Shown here: positions 1 to 8,513 of the stretch, one piece after another
Numbering within the stretch: the first letter of the stretch is position 1
Layout: every line of letters starts with the position of its first letter
Position numbers and translations under genes: made by a program
Source: Nostoc sp. CENA543
GTDB taxonomy: Bacteria > Cyanobacteriota > Cyanobacteriia > Cyanobacteriales > Nostocaceae
Assembly: GCF_002896875.1 (NCBI RefSeq)
Contig: NZ_CP023278.1
Coordinates: forward strand, 4,720,501-4,784,500
Direction of reading: 5' to 3'
DNA: 64,000 bases
The notes under the pieces: generated by a model
The model's database searches: none
Told to the model about the DNA's origin: nothing
The model's input: only the letters and a program-made list of their open reading frames with translations

Positions 1-44
1 ATATTGAGTAAAACTTGATTAATTCTCACTACTAAAAAATACTG

Positions 45-72
45 TTGACAAGTTAAATAGCTGAATTATATT
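45..72 (+). promoter_or_regulatory. Candidate sigma-70-type promoter
   Basis: TTGACA at 45-50 is followed after 16 bp by TATATT at 67-72. It lies about 200 bp upstream of the kinase-FGE gene on the same strand. The assignment rests only on consensus match and position. The rest of 1-268 holds no convincing gene. Confidence 0.45.
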
Positions 73-268
73 ATTAATTTATTCGTGAGAATATGATTGC
101 TAATCTCAATAGTAGTCAGTTAAAAGTAACAAATAAATCTACTTGGTATGTATCTTTTACTTACAGTATAGATATCAAGTGCCTGAAGAATCTTATTTGT
201 TTCAATATCAGTTTCCAATTTCATAATATTGGGGCTAACTTTGGACAAGATGCTACCCTCTCCTCATT

Positions 269-2113
269 ATGCAAATTTGCCAAAATCCCAATTGCTCAAA
301 TCCATTCAACCCTGATGGCAATAAATTTTGCATGACTTGCGGGCAAAGCAGTTTTGGCCAATTGCTGAGAAACCGTTATCGTGTGTTGCGGCTATTAGGT
401 GAAGGTGGATTTAGTAAAACTTACGCGGCTGAAGATGTAGACAGGCTGAACGCGCCTTGTGTGATTAAGCAATTCTTCCCCCAAATTCGCGGAACGGGAC
501 AACGAACTAAAGCCGCCGAATTCTTTAAGGATGAGGCTTTTAGATTATATGAACTAGGGGAAAATCATAACCAAATTCCTAGATTATTGGCTTACTTTGA
601 ACAAGGTTCAAGCTTATATTTAGTGCAGGAATTTATTCCTGGGTTAACTTTGTTACAGGAATTGTTCAAAAATCCTTTTAACGAGGCACAAATTCGTCAG
701 GTTTTATTTGATTTATTGCCTGTTTTAGATTTTATTCATTCTTGTAATGTTATACACCGCGATATTAAGCCGGAAAATATTATTCGTCGTGATGGTGATG
801 GCAAATTAGTATTAATAGATTTTGGTGGTGCTAAACAAGTTACACAAACTAGTGTGGCTCGACAAGCAACTGTAATTTATACCCTTGGTTATGCTCCGAC
901 AGAACAGATGGCAGGGTTTGCTTGTCCTGGTAGTGATTTATATGCTTTGGGTGTGACTTGTGTGCGGCTATTAACGCAATGTTTGCCGATACAGAATCTT
1001 TATGGCAATATCGATGATGGTCTTTATGACCCAATGAATGCTAAATGGCTATGGCGAGATTATTTAGAAAAGAAAGGTATTTTCGTTAGTGATAATTTAA
1101 GCAAAGTTTTAGATAAATTAATTCAACATTTACCTAGTGAAAGATATCAATCAGCCAGGGAAGCGTTAGAGGATTTAAAAAATACCACTATCCCTGATGT
1201 GGAAACACAAATATTATTAGTCAACCAACCGACACTAGTACCATTACAGCCAAGTTTACAAAAAACTAAGCTGCCACTACCATCCTTACAAAGTTGTGAA
1301 TTTGAGGTAGTGACGGTAGATACTGGGGGACGTGTAGTGAATCGCGATCGCCATACTACCCAATTTTTTGTCGAAGAAATCAGCAAAGATATCACCCTAG
1401 AAATGGTAGAAATTCCTGGGGGTGAATTTAGGATGGGTTCGCCTAACTTTGAAGGCGACGCTGACGAACGCCCACAACATCAAGTTGCGATCGCACCTTT
1501 TTTCATGGGTAAGTATCCCATCACCCAAGCCCAATGGCGGGCTGTTGCTGCTTTACCCAAAATCAACCAACCCCTCAACCCCTATCCCTCTAAATTTAGG
1601 GGTTATCATCGACCAGTAGAAAACGTCTCTTGGCATGAAGCGGTAGAATTTTGTGCCAGATTATCCCAAAAAACTGGACGAGAATACCGTTTACCCAGTG
1701 AAGCGGAATGGGAATACGCCTGTCGCGCCGGGACTACCACATCCTTCCACTTTGGCGAAACTATTACCCCTGACTTAGTTAACTACAGCAGTAGCGACAA
1801 CACCGACAAAGAAGCCAAAAACCGCCCCCGCAAAGAAACAACAGATGTCGGTAGTTTTCGGGTAGCCAACGCCTTTGGATTGTACGATATGCACGGGCTA
1901 GTGTGGGAATGGTGCGCTGATCCTTGGCACAACAATTATCAAGGCGCACCCACAGATGGGAGTGTGTGGGAAGAAGGCGGGGATATCTATCGGCGAGTTT
2001 TGCGCGGTGGTTCGTGGAATTTTGGTGCAGAACTATGTCGCAGTGCTAGCCGCAGTTGGAATGAGTCAGACGGGGGATTAAGGATTTGTGGGTTTAGAGT
2101 TGTTGTTGGTTAA
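269..2113 (+). CDS. Ser/Thr protein kinase with C-terminal FGE-sulfatase domain
   Basis: Cytosolic Hanks-type protein kinase fused to a formylglycine-generating-enzyme-fold domain. Residues 4-24 form a C-x4-C...C-x2-C zinc ribbon. The kinase domain (about 36-300) has a glycine loop GEGGFS, a VIK lysine near 67, HRD at 163-165 and DFG at 184-186, so it should be active. Residues about 372-612 match the FGE-sulfatase family (MVEIPGGEFRMGS, LPSEAEWEYACRAG, LRGGSW, GFR). The first of the two catalytic cysteines expected near the C-terminus of true FGE is missing (WNFGAELCR), so this is more likely a binding or sensing module than a sulfatase activator. No transmembrane segment is seen. It stands alone and convergent with hisC. 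The first Met of the zinc ribbon is taken as start. The target is unknown. Confidence 0.9.
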   Translation: MQICQNPNCSNPFNPDGNKFCMTCGQSSFGQLLRNRYRVLRLLGEGGFSKTYAAEDVDRLNAPCVIKQFFPQIRGTGQRTKAAEFFKDEAFRLYELGENHNQIPRLLAYFEQGSSLYLVQEFIPGLTLLQELFKNPFNEAQIRQVLFDLLPVLDFIHSCNVIHRDIKPENIIRRDGDGKLVLIDFGGAKQVTQTSVARQATVIYTLGYAPTEQMAGFACPGSDLYALGVTCVRLLTQCLPIQNLYGNIDDGLYDPMNAKWLWRDYLEKKGIFVSDNLSKVLDKLIQHLPSERYQSAREALEDLKNTTIPDVETQILLVNQPTLVPLQPSLQKTKLPLPSLQSCEFEVVTVDTGGRVVNRDRHTTQFFVEEISKDITLEMVEIPGGEFRMGSPNFEGDADERPQHQVAIAPFFMGKYPITQAQWRAVAALPKINQPLNPYPSKFRGYHRPVENVSWHEAVEFCARLSQKTGREYRLPSEAEWEYACRAGTTTSFHFGETITPDLVNYSSSDNTDKEAKNRPRKETTDVGSFRVANAFGLYDMHGLVWEWCADPWHNNYQGAPTDGSVWEEGGDIYRRVLRGGSWNFGAELCRSASRSWNESDGGLRICGFRVVVG

Positions 2114-2181
2114 TTAGGCATTGGGCATTGAGGTAAAATCTACCTTGTCTACCTTGTCGCCCAGTCCCCAATCCCTAGTCC

Positions 2182-3240
2182 CTAGTCCCCAATCCCCAAT
2201 CCCTGAATCGCCTCTACCAATATTTGATTCTGCTCATCAGTACCAACGGTTATGCGTAATTTATCATCTAAGCCTGGTTGTTTGAAATAGCGAATTAGAA
2301 TGTTTTGCGCTTTGAGTTGTTGATAGATGTATTCGGCGTTGTTTTGGGGAGGTTGGACTAGTAAAAAGTTGGTTTGAGAATCCCAGACGCGAAAACCTAA
2401 TTGCTTTAAGTCGTTGGCTAACTTGTGGCGTGAGGCTGTGATTTTGACAATACACTCGTTTTTATAGGCTTGGTCAATTATGGCTGCTGTTCCAACTGTA
2501 CAGGCGATCGCATCAATGTTATAGCTATCTTTGACCTTAAATAATCCTGCTAATAATTGGGGGTTAGCTATCCCAAAACCTAAGCGTAACCCTGCTAAAG
2601 AATAACCTTTCGATAGGGTTCTAATTACCATCACGTTGTCAAATTCTTGCACCACATCTAAAGCATTCTCATCAGCAAAGTCTGCGTAGGCTTCATCAAT
2701 GACTAACACTCCAGACAAATTACTCGCTAGTTTTCGCAAGTCTGCTTTCGGTACAACGTGACCAGAGGGACTGTTGGGTGATGCAATAAATGTTACAACC
2801 CCATCTGCGGCGATTAAGTCAGCAATGGGTAAAGTGTAGTCTTCTGCATAGGGAATCTCTAGAATATCCGCCGCTTGCATCTCAGTTAAGGTGCGATATA
2901 ACACATAGGTCGGCATAGGATAAACCACTTTGCGTCCAGGTTCAGCACAGGCGCGAATCACTATACTTAAAACTTCATCGCTACCATTACCCACAATTAC
3001 CCAATCACCGGGAACGCCTAAAACCTGGCTAACGGCTTGGCGAAATTGTCCGCCAAAGGGTTCTGGATAACGCCGCAACCATTCCCCATCAATATTTTTC
3101 AGTGCTTCTAATGCTTGCGGTGAGGGGGGATAGGGGTTTTCGTTACTGTTGAGTTTAATAACTTGTGTACCCCGTGGCGGCTGTTCACCAGGCACATAGC
3201 TAGCCATCGCCTCAACATTGGCGCGAAAGTAGTTAGACAT
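2182..3240 (-). CDS. hisC: Histidinol-phosphate aminotransferase
   Basis: PLP-dependent fold-type I aminotransferase converting histidinol phosphate and 2-oxoglutarate to imidazole-acetol phosphate and glutamate in histidine synthesis, in either direction. The protein has the family order: SNENPYPPSP near the N-terminus, GNGSDEVL for cofactor phosphate binding, SPNSPSGH, VIDEAYADF, and the Schiff-base lysine in TLSKGYSLAGLRLG. The frame is open to 3372, but the start at 3240 (MSNYFRANVEA) gives 352 residues, the usual HisC length, and the upstream part is unlike the family. It stands alone, as his genes in cyanobacteria are usually scattered. A related aromatic aminotransferase is the main alternative. 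Confidence 0.9.
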   Translation of the reverse strand: MSNYFRANVEAMASYVPGEQPPRGTQVIKLNSNENPYPPSPQALEALKNIDGEWLRRYPEPFGGQFRQAVSQVLGVPGDWVIVGNGSDEVLSIVIRACAEPGRKVVYPMPTYVLYRTLTEMQAADILEIPYAEDYTLPIADLIAADGVVTFIASPNSPSGHVVPKADLRKLASNLSGVLVIDEAYADFADENALDVVQEFDNVMVIRTLSKGYSLAGLRLGFGIANPQLLAGLFKVKDSYNIDAIACTVGTAAIIDQAYKNECIVKITASRHKLANDLKQLGFRVWDSQTNFLLVQPPQNNAEYIYQQLKAQNILIRYFKQPGLDDKLRITVGTDEQNQILVEAIQGLGIGD

Positions 3241-3390
3241 AAACGGTTTTAATAAAAATGAGTATGGGGCATTGGGTAATAATACGTCAGTCTTACCCTG
3301 TAGCCCTACACGTCTTATTAAAACATGGGCGATCGCTAGTTGTTGTTGTCCACCACCTACGTTATTCAGCACTCACAACTCGTAAGATAC

Positions 3391-3678
3391 CTAATCTTCT
3401 TCTAAATCATCGACTTCTTCCGCCTCAAAGTCAAAGCTATCTACAAGTTCTTCCACGTAATCTTCTTCATCTCCTTCCTCTTGGTAAGAATAATCAATAG
3501 TTGAGGAAGAAATTAATCGACCACTATTTTGCAACCAATCAATTAAAGATTCCTCCTGTTTCAGAGGAATTATTGGTGCTGGTTGATAACGTGGTTCTTC
3601 GTGAATAGCTGGGTTAGATTGTTTTACCATTTTTCTGTACTCCCAAAGCATCTTTGCTTTCTCTAAAAACTTAGACAA
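3391..3678 (-). CDS. Small acidic cyanobacterial protein (DUF3134-like)
   Basis: 95-residue protein with a basic N-terminus (KFLEKAKMLWEYRKMVKQ), a central conserved-looking block (EEPRYQPAPIIPLKQEESLIDWL) and a very acidic tail of Asp/Glu runs. The central block resembles DUF3134, a family confined to cyanobacteria and of unknown function; this is a recall-based match. It ends 150 bp upstream of hisC on the same strand and could be co-transcribed. No signal peptide or membrane segment is visible. Confidence 0.7.
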   Translation of the reverse strand: MSKFLEKAKMLWEYRKMVKQSNPAIHEEPRYQPAPIIPLKQEESLIDWLQNSGRLISSSTIDYSYQEEGDEEDYVEELVDSFDFEAEEVDDLEED

Positions 3679-3898
3679 AACAATTGTTCTTTCTTACTAG
3701 TGTGATTCTGGGAGTAGCTAAGACTTCCCTCTGATGAGTGATATTTGTCTTATCGCCCTCTTAAACAAAAGCTACTCAATCCGTATAAGGGCATAGGGCA
3801 TTGGGCAAGCAGGAAGTGTGGGAGGATAGGGAAGAAATCTTTCCCCTCTCTCCCCACACTCCCCACACTTCCCCATCTTCCCAGTCCCCAGTCCCCAA

Positions 3899-4675
3899 TT
3901 AAGGCAATTTAGCTCCACATCTTTTACAAAAATCTGCATCTTTATCGTGAAATGCTAAACCACAACCCAAACAACTTGTTTGCACTTGATTAGCAGTTTT
4001 TACCAAACCTTTAATTAAATCTCCCACTTGCCAAGGAATTAGAGTAACTCCTGTCAAAATCATCAAAACTGTCAATAATCTTCCTAGTTCCGAAATTGGC
4101 GTAACATCACCAAATCCGACAGTAGTCATAGTGACGACGGAGAAGTAAAAAGCATCTAAAAAAGTTCCGTAAACTTGGGGGTTGACGGGATGCTCTACCT
4201 GATAAATTAAGCCGGAATAGACAAAAATAATCGCAAATAATGTAAATAATATGCGAATGGAAATTATGCTGTCTGCTGTGCTGAGATTGCTAAATAAAAA
4301 TTTTTTATCTATAAATCTAATTAAGCGCAAAATTCTAAACCAGCGCAATAAGCGAATAAAACTAATATCTACTAAACCAATAAAGAACGGTAAAATCGCC
4401 AACAAATCAATAATTGCGTAGAAACTAAAAATGTAATTAATTTTATTTTCTGCACTCCACAAACGCAGAATATACTCTACAGCAAAAATTATCAAGATAA
4501 TCTTATCTACAACATCTAACTGTAAGCGGATATCTCCAGGTAGATTATATGTCTGAGCAACAAAAATTCCTGATGAGATTAAAACTAAAGCCGCGATCGC
4601 TAAATTAACGGCTTTACCAATAGGCGTTTCTAAGTCTGTTAAGTAAAATTCTGTTTGTTTTCTAGTCAGTAACAT
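3899..4675 (-). CDS. Voltage-gated-type potassium channel with zinc-ribbon tail
   Basis: 258-residue six-helix ion channel of the inner membrane. Hydrophobic segments S1-S3 lie in about 22-100. S4 (about 106-121) carries Arg at every third position (FIRLLRWFRILRLIRF), the voltage-sensor pattern. The pore loop has the K+ selectivity filter TVGFG at 185-189, followed by S6. The short cytoplasmic tail has a four-cysteine zinc ribbon, C235-x2-C238 and C250-x2-C253, instead of the usual RCK or cyclic-nucleotide domain. The gene diverges from the deaminase gene with only 64 bp between the starts, so they may share a promoter region. Ion selectivity is inferred from the filter. Confidence 0.88.
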   Translation of the reverse strand: MLLTRKQTEFYLTDLETPIGKAVNLAIAALVLISSGIFVAQTYNLPGDIRLQLDVVDKIILIIFAVEYILRLWSAENKINYIFSFYAIIDLLAILPFFIGLVDISFIRLLRWFRILRLIRFIDKKFLFSNLSTADSIISIRILFTLFAIIFVYSGLIYQVEHPVNPQVYGTFLDAFYFSVVTMTTVGFGDVTPISELGRLLTVLMILTGVTLIPWQVGDLIKGLVKTANQVQTSCLGCGLAFHDKDADFCKRCGAKLP

Positions 4676-4739
4676 ATTTCATTACCAGTCTGGGAATATG
4701 GTATTTTTACTGATTATTTGCCTGAATCACCAAGCTAAG

Positions 4740-5165
4740 ATGAACCAAGAATATTTTATGAGTGTAGCAATTGCAGAAGCCAAAAAGGGGGATGCACCTT
4801 ATGGCGCGGTGATGGTTAAAGATAATCAAGTGGTAGCACTAGCACACAATACTGTTGCTAGAGATTGCGATCCTTCTGCTCATGCAGAAATTAATGTGAT
4901 TCGCCGTTTAGCGAATCAAATCAATAACTTTTCCTTAGAAGGTTATAGCATATACACCACTGGTGAACCCTGTCCTATGTGTGCAGCAGCCTGTGTATGG
5001 AGTGGAGTATCAGAAATTATCTATGGTGTTTCAATTGCAGATTTAATTGCTATTAATCAGTCACAAATTAATATTTCTTGTGAAGAGGTAATTGCTAAGT
5101 CATTTAGTAATATCAGAGTGACTAAAGGCGTATTACGCCAGGAATGTTTGAAATTATTCACTTAA
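4740..5165 (+). CDS. Nucleoside/guanine deaminase-like protein (CMP/dCMP deaminase fold)
   Basis: 141-residue zinc-dependent deaminase. Zinc and catalytic residues are clear: HAE at 48-50 and PCPMC with cysteines 78 and 81. The sequence resembles guanine deaminase and tRNA adenosine deaminase TadA; the short form and 'GEPCPMCAAACVWSGV' favour a nucleobase or nucleoside deaminase over TadA, but this cannot be settled by eye. The frame also opens at 4698; the Met at 4740 (MNQEYF) matches the usual N-terminus and is preferred. A small membrane-protein gene follows after 15 bp, probably in one operon. Confidence 0.8.
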   Translation: MNQEYFMSVAIAEAKKGDAPYGAVMVKDNQVVALAHNTVARDCDPSAHAEINVIRRLANQINNFSLEGYSIYTTGEPCPMCAAACVWSGVSEIIYGVSIADLIAINQSQINISCEEVIAKSFSNIRVTKGVLRQECLKLFT

Positions 5166-5180
5166 ATTTATGGGGGATGA

Positions 5181-5498
5181 ATGTCTAAAATTATCGGCAT
5201 AGATAATATGACAGTAGAAGAATTAAATCAAGAATTAGCGAATGGTGCTAAATTTGTTGTGTTCCTCTATTGTATTTCTATAGTCATATTAACATTTAAA
5301 CGTAGTTCGGAAATCTATTTAGTGAAATCAGGCGAAAACACTTTTATGAAAGGTCTGAAGTTTAACCTGATTTCATTCTTTTTAGGTTGGTGGGGTATAC
5401 CTTGGGGGATAATTTACACGATTCAATGTTTGTTTACTAACCTCAGTGGTGGTAGAGATATTACACCACAAGTTATGGCGGCATTAAGACAAGAATAA
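5181..5498 (+). CDS. Small membrane protein of unknown function
   Basis: 105-residue protein with two hydrophobic segments, around 26-42 (FVVFLYCISIVIL) and 64-90 (LISFFLGWWGIPWGIIYTIQCLF). A good ribosome-binding site (gggggatga just before the ATG) supports the start. It follows the deaminase gene by 15 bp and is convergent with the response regulator gene (16 bp between stops). I do not recognise a family; the WWGIPWG motif recurs in small bacterial membrane proteins of unknown role. Confidence 0.7.
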   Translation: MSKIIGIDNMTVEELNQELANGAKFVVFLYCISIVILTFKRSSEIYLVKSGENTFMKGLKFNLISFFLGWWGIPWGIIYTIQCLFTNLSGGRDITPQVMAALRQE

Positions 5499-5514
5499 TT
5501 TTATTAGTGCCAGT

Positions 5515-6177
5515 TTAAATGGAATTGTTGAGATAAGATAAATAGGTATTGGCAATAATAGCGGCTTGAGTGCGATCGCGCAAGTGCAAGCGATTTAAAA
5601 TATTAGTTACATGATTTTTGACTGTGCCTTCAGAAATATAAAGCTGTTGAGCTATTTCTCGATTATTTGCACCTGTGGCAATTAATAATAAAACTTCCTT
5701 TTCTCTGGGTGTGAGTTCTGCTAAACTGGGCGGAATATTTGGTGTTTGATTGGGTGCAGGCGGTTGAAATTCTGTTAACAGTTTTTTGATAATTCCTGGG
5801 CCTAATTGTGTATATCCCCTCTGCACTGCACGCACAGCCACGGCTAATTCTTCTGAAGGTGTATCTTTGAGTAAATAACCCATTGCCCCATATTGTAAGG
5901 CGGCTTTGACATACTCCTCATCATCAAAAGTTGTCAGCACTAAAACTTTCACTCCCTGAAAACGCTTTTGAATTTCTTTAGTAGCTGCAACTCCATCCAT
6001 AATGGGCATTCTCATGTCCATTAATACCACATCAGGTTCTAATTGAGCAATGAGATTCAAGGCTATTTCGCCATTTTCTGCTTCTCCGACAATTTCTAAA
6101 TCAGGTTCTAGTTCTAATAAAACTCTTAAGCCTTGACGAATTAAACTCTGGTCATCAACTAATAATACTTTAATCAT
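5515..6177 (-). CDS. NarL/FixJ-family response regulator
   Basis: 220-residue two-component regulator. The receiver domain has the acidic pair D8-D9, the phosphoacceptor D54 (VVLMDMRMP) and a lysine in YLLKD. A LuxR-type helix-turn-helix at about 150-210 (LTPREKEVLLLIA, NREIAQQLYISEGTVKNHVTNI) binds DNA. Its start codon overlaps the stop of the histidine kinase gene as ATGA, so the two are translationally coupled and surely partners. A likely target is the divergent Spy-like gene, whose promoter region has palindromes at 7473-7498. Confidence 0.93.
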   Translation of the reverse strand: MIKVLLVDDQSLIRQGLRVLLELEPDLEIVGEAENGEIALNLIAQLEPDVVLMDMRMPIMDGVAATKEIQKRFQGVKVLVLTTFDDEEYVKAALQYGAMGYLLKDTPSEELAVAVRAVQRGYTQLGPGIIKKLLTEFQPPAPNQTPNIPPSLAELTPREKEVLLLIATGANNREIAQQLYISEGTVKNHVTNILNRLHLRDRTQAAIIANTYLSYLNNSI

Positions 6178-7403
6178 TTAATTAACCTAGTTAACGGAAT
6201 CTCAACAGTGATTTGACAACCACAACCAAAGGCACTGTTAATAGTAAATTGACCACCTAAAGATAAAGCGCGATCGCGCATACTTTGTAAGCCAAATCCT
6301 GTAGTGTTTTGTTCTAAATCAAACCCCCTACCATTATCTTGAATCGTAATATATAAACTACCCCTATGGATAGCAGCATTGATATTGACTTCTGTGGCGT
6401 TAGCGTGTTTAGAAATATTCGTTAATGATTCTTGAATAATCCGGTAAATCGCAGTATTAAATTCACTAGCAAAAGCATATTCAATATCAATTTGACAATT
6501 GAGAATAATATTATTTGTCTTTTGAAAATCTTCAGCTAAATTATTAATTGCCTCTGCTAAAGTTTTATCTTGTAATGGCTGCGAACGCATCGTGGAAACC
6601 GACTGTCGCACATCCTGTAAAGCTTTAGAACCCAACTCTTTCGCCTTGGATAAAAAACTATAGGCTTTATCTGGATTAGCTTGATAAAGTTTTAAAGCCG
6701 TCTCTAATTGTAGATTTAAAGCTGTCAAAGAATGACCCAATGAATCATGAATTTCCCGTGCGATGCGATTGCGTTCTTCTAAGGTAGCTTGATTTTCAAT
6801 TCGGAGGGCATATTGCCTGAGTTTTTCATTAGCGATCGCTAAATCTTCTCGACTTTGGCGTTCTGATAATACTGTATTCATTAACATTAAGACAAACACT
6901 AAACTTAAGCCAGACAATAAAGCCAAACTCAACGTAAAAAATATTACCCTTTCCGGTGCTGCTGGTGGTATAAAAGGATTACGTCGAGAAGCATGGGGTA
7001 TGCGATATATTAAAGTAATTAAAAATAAAGAAAATGAGACAAATGTAACTGATAATCTTCCAGGTAATTGGAACATTAAACAGCTACGAATTACTAAAAT
7101 CATATAGAGAAACGGAAATGGGCGATCAGGTCTACCGCCGAATAAACTAGTGATAAAAATTAAACTTAATCCACAGGCTGTATAAATAATTTTAACGACA
7201 TTATTACTAGTAGGTAATCTCAGACCCATCAAACCGAAAATAATCAGATTCAAAACGGCTAACTCAGGGAATCTACTAGCAGCTCGTGGTGAGGAATAGG
7301 GCAAAACTAGTATAAGAACGGAAAGTGCTAGTAATATCCATTCCAAATACAGTAAAAAGCGAAAAGGATGATTATTAATTTGAATAGGACGGCTCATAAT
7401 CAA
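6174..7403 (-). CDS. Sensor histidine kinase (HisKA_3/NarX type)
   Basis: 409-residue inner-membrane sensor. About five or six hydrophobic segments fill residues 15-175, with no large periplasmic domain, so sensing is likely within or near the membrane. A short coiled coil (about 180-212) leads to the HisKA_3 dimerisation helix with phosphoacceptor H219 in REIHDSLGHSL. The HATPase domain follows with N box IIQESLTNISKHA and G boxes DNGRGFD and GFGLQSM. It is the partner of the downstream response regulator by ATGA overlap. MIM at the start leaves a choice between 7403 and 7397. It is divergent from the LTxxQ protein gene. Confidence 0.93.
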   Translation of the reverse strand: MIMSRPIQINNHPFRFLLYLEWILLALSVLILVLPYSSPRAASRFPELAVLNLIIFGLMGLRLPTSNNVVKIIYTACGLSLIFITSLFGGRPDRPFPFLYMILVIRSCLMFQLPGRLSVTFVSFSLFLITLIYRIPHASRRNPFIPPAAPERVIFFTLSLALLSGLSLVFVLMLMNTVLSERQSREDLAIANEKLRQYALRIENQATLEERNRIAREIHDSLGHSLTALNLQLETALKLYQANPDKAYSFLSKAKELGSKALQDVRQSVSTMRSQPLQDKTLAEAINNLAEDFQKTNNIILNCQIDIEYAFASEFNTAIYRIIQESLTNISKHANATEVNINAAIHRGSLYITIQDNGRGFDLEQNTTGFGLQSMRDRALSLGGQFTINSAFGCGCQITVEIPLTRLIK

Positions 7404-7472
7404 AATAAAAAATTAATAGCCTGCTCTCCCCACATATACCCGATTTATACGAGTATCACCAGTCACCTTAAT

Positions 7473-7498
7473 CATAGTTAAACTATGACTAAAGTCAT
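7473..7498. promoter_or_regulatory. Overlapping palindromes, candidate response-regulator operator
   Basis: CATAGTT-A-AACTATG (7473-7487) is a perfect dyad, and ATGACT-AA-AGTCAT (7485-7498) is a second perfect dyad overlapping it. They lie in the 186-bp gap between the divergent histidine kinase and Spy-like genes, about 70 bp from one start and 90 bp from the other. NarL/FixJ regulators commonly bind such inverted repeats; the assignment to this regulator is inference. Confidence 0.45.
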
Positions 7499-7589
7499 GG
7501 GTAGATTCGTGACTTTCTCCTCATGTGGATAGTTGATTTGAGTTCATAAGATAGTCGCATACCAACCACAAAATTACATGAGGTTATCA

Positions 7590-8099
7590 ATGCAACTTAA
7601 ATCATTATCTCTGTTAGCTGGCGCGATCGCTCTTACTTTAACCGCAACTGCAACTCCCTTTGTTGTCCAAGCTCAAAACACTCCAGCCTCTGCATTTCAA
7701 ATTGCCCAAGCAGGTAAAAAAGGCCCCTGGGAAGCTTTAGGACTCACACAAGAGCAACAAACCAGAATTAGACAAATTCGGGAAAATGCTCGAACTCAAA
7801 TGGAAGCAGTCTTCACCCCAGAACAAAAAGCCAAGCTAGAAGCAGCACGCCAGGAAAGACAAGCACGCCGAGCGCAAGGCCAAACTGGTCAACGTCCCGA
7901 AGCGGGAGCGCGTCGCGGAAAGAAAATGGCGGAATTGAATTTGACCGATGACCAAAAAGCCAGACTCAGAGCGATTAGAGAAGAGTCTAAAAAACAAATG
8001 GAAGCAGTTTTAACCCCAGAACAACGCACCAAACTACAAGAACTCAAAGCTAGTCGTCGTGAGCGTTGGCAACAACGTCGTCAACAAAATAGTAACTAG
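7590..8099 (+). CDS. Exported Spy/CpxP-like LTxxQ-repeat protein
   Basis: 169-residue periplasmic protein. A signal peptide (MQLKSLSLLAGAIALTLT...) ends at about VQA. The mature part has two similar helical hairpins, each starting LGLTQEQ/LNLTDDQ and ending TPEQ-K/R-TKL, the LTxxQ arrangement of the envelope chaperone Spy and stress sensor CpxP. Between them is a basic, Arg/Gly/Gln-rich linker. The start at 7590 is chosen because GAGG at 7580-7583 sits 6 bp upstream; the Met at 7578 would put that site inside the gene. It is divergent from a two-component system, which suggests control by it. A chaperone-like envelope stress role is inferred from the family. Confidence 0.8.
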   Translation: MQLKSLSLLAGAIALTLTATATPFVVQAQNTPASAFQIAQAGKKGPWEALGLTQEQQTRIRQIRENARTQMEAVFTPEQKAKLEAARQERQARRAQGQTGQRPEAGARRGKKMAELNLTDDQKARLRAIREESKKQMEAVLTPEQRTKLQELKASRRERWQQRRQQNSN

Positions 8100-8141
8100 T
8101 TCTATATCCAACATACTCTCCCATTCAACCAGGATATTGGC

Positions 8142-8441
8142 ATGAAACGCTTAATTGCTGCTGCTGTATGTGCTAGCGTTATTTTTCTACCAACAATTGC
8201 TTCTGCTGGCGAAGTTTATCGTCGTGAAGTGAATCAGGAACAACGTATTTACAACGGTGTTAGAAACGGTTCTATCACTCCAGTCGAACTGCGGAATTTA
8301 CAACGTCGAGAAGCCGCAGTTGATGCTACTAGAAGACGTTACATACACAGTGGCAGAGGCTTAACAGTTAGGGAGCGTAGACAATTAAATCGTCGAGAAA
8401 ATAATATATCTCGCACTATTTATCGCTACAAACACAATTAA
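8142..8441 (+). CDS. Small exported basic protein
   Basis: 99-residue protein with a clear signal peptide (MKRLIAAAVCASVIFLPTIASAG). The mature part is rich in Arg, Gln and Asn and is built of two similar halves (QEQRIYNGVRNGSITPVELRNLQRRE and RRRYIHSGRGLTVRERRQLNRRE), suggesting an internal helical-hairpin duplication. It follows the Spy-like gene by 42 bp in the same direction and probably belongs to the same transcript. The function is unknown; envelope stress is a guess from context. Confidence 0.75.
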   Translation: MKRLIAAAVCASVIFLPTIASAGEVYRREVNQEQRIYNGVRNGSITPVELRNLQRREAAVDATRRRYIHSGRGLTVRERRQLNRRENNISRTIYRYKHN

Positions 8442-8455
8442 TCACCACTAATACT

Positions 8456-8484
8456 TAGTCAAGATGGGAAATTACCCATCTGAC
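8456..8484 (+). terminator. Hairpin after the Spy-like pair
   Basis: Inverted repeat AGATGGG/CCCATCT with extended outer pairing (agtc...gact, one bulge) directly after the 8441 stop. There is no strong T-run, so it may be an attenuating or RNA-stabilising hairpin rather than a full terminator. Confidence 0.4.
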
Positions 8485-8513
8485 TGAATTAAACAAGACT
8501 TAATTAAAAAATT

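Noticed and set aside
93-335. 80-codon plus-strand ORF before the first kinase gene
   Set aside because: It overlaps the kinase start in another frame, is AT-rich with no family pattern, and has no ribosome-binding site.
849-1395. Minus-strand ORFs inside the first kinase gene
   Set aside because: Opposite-strand shadows of a gene with clear kinase motifs.
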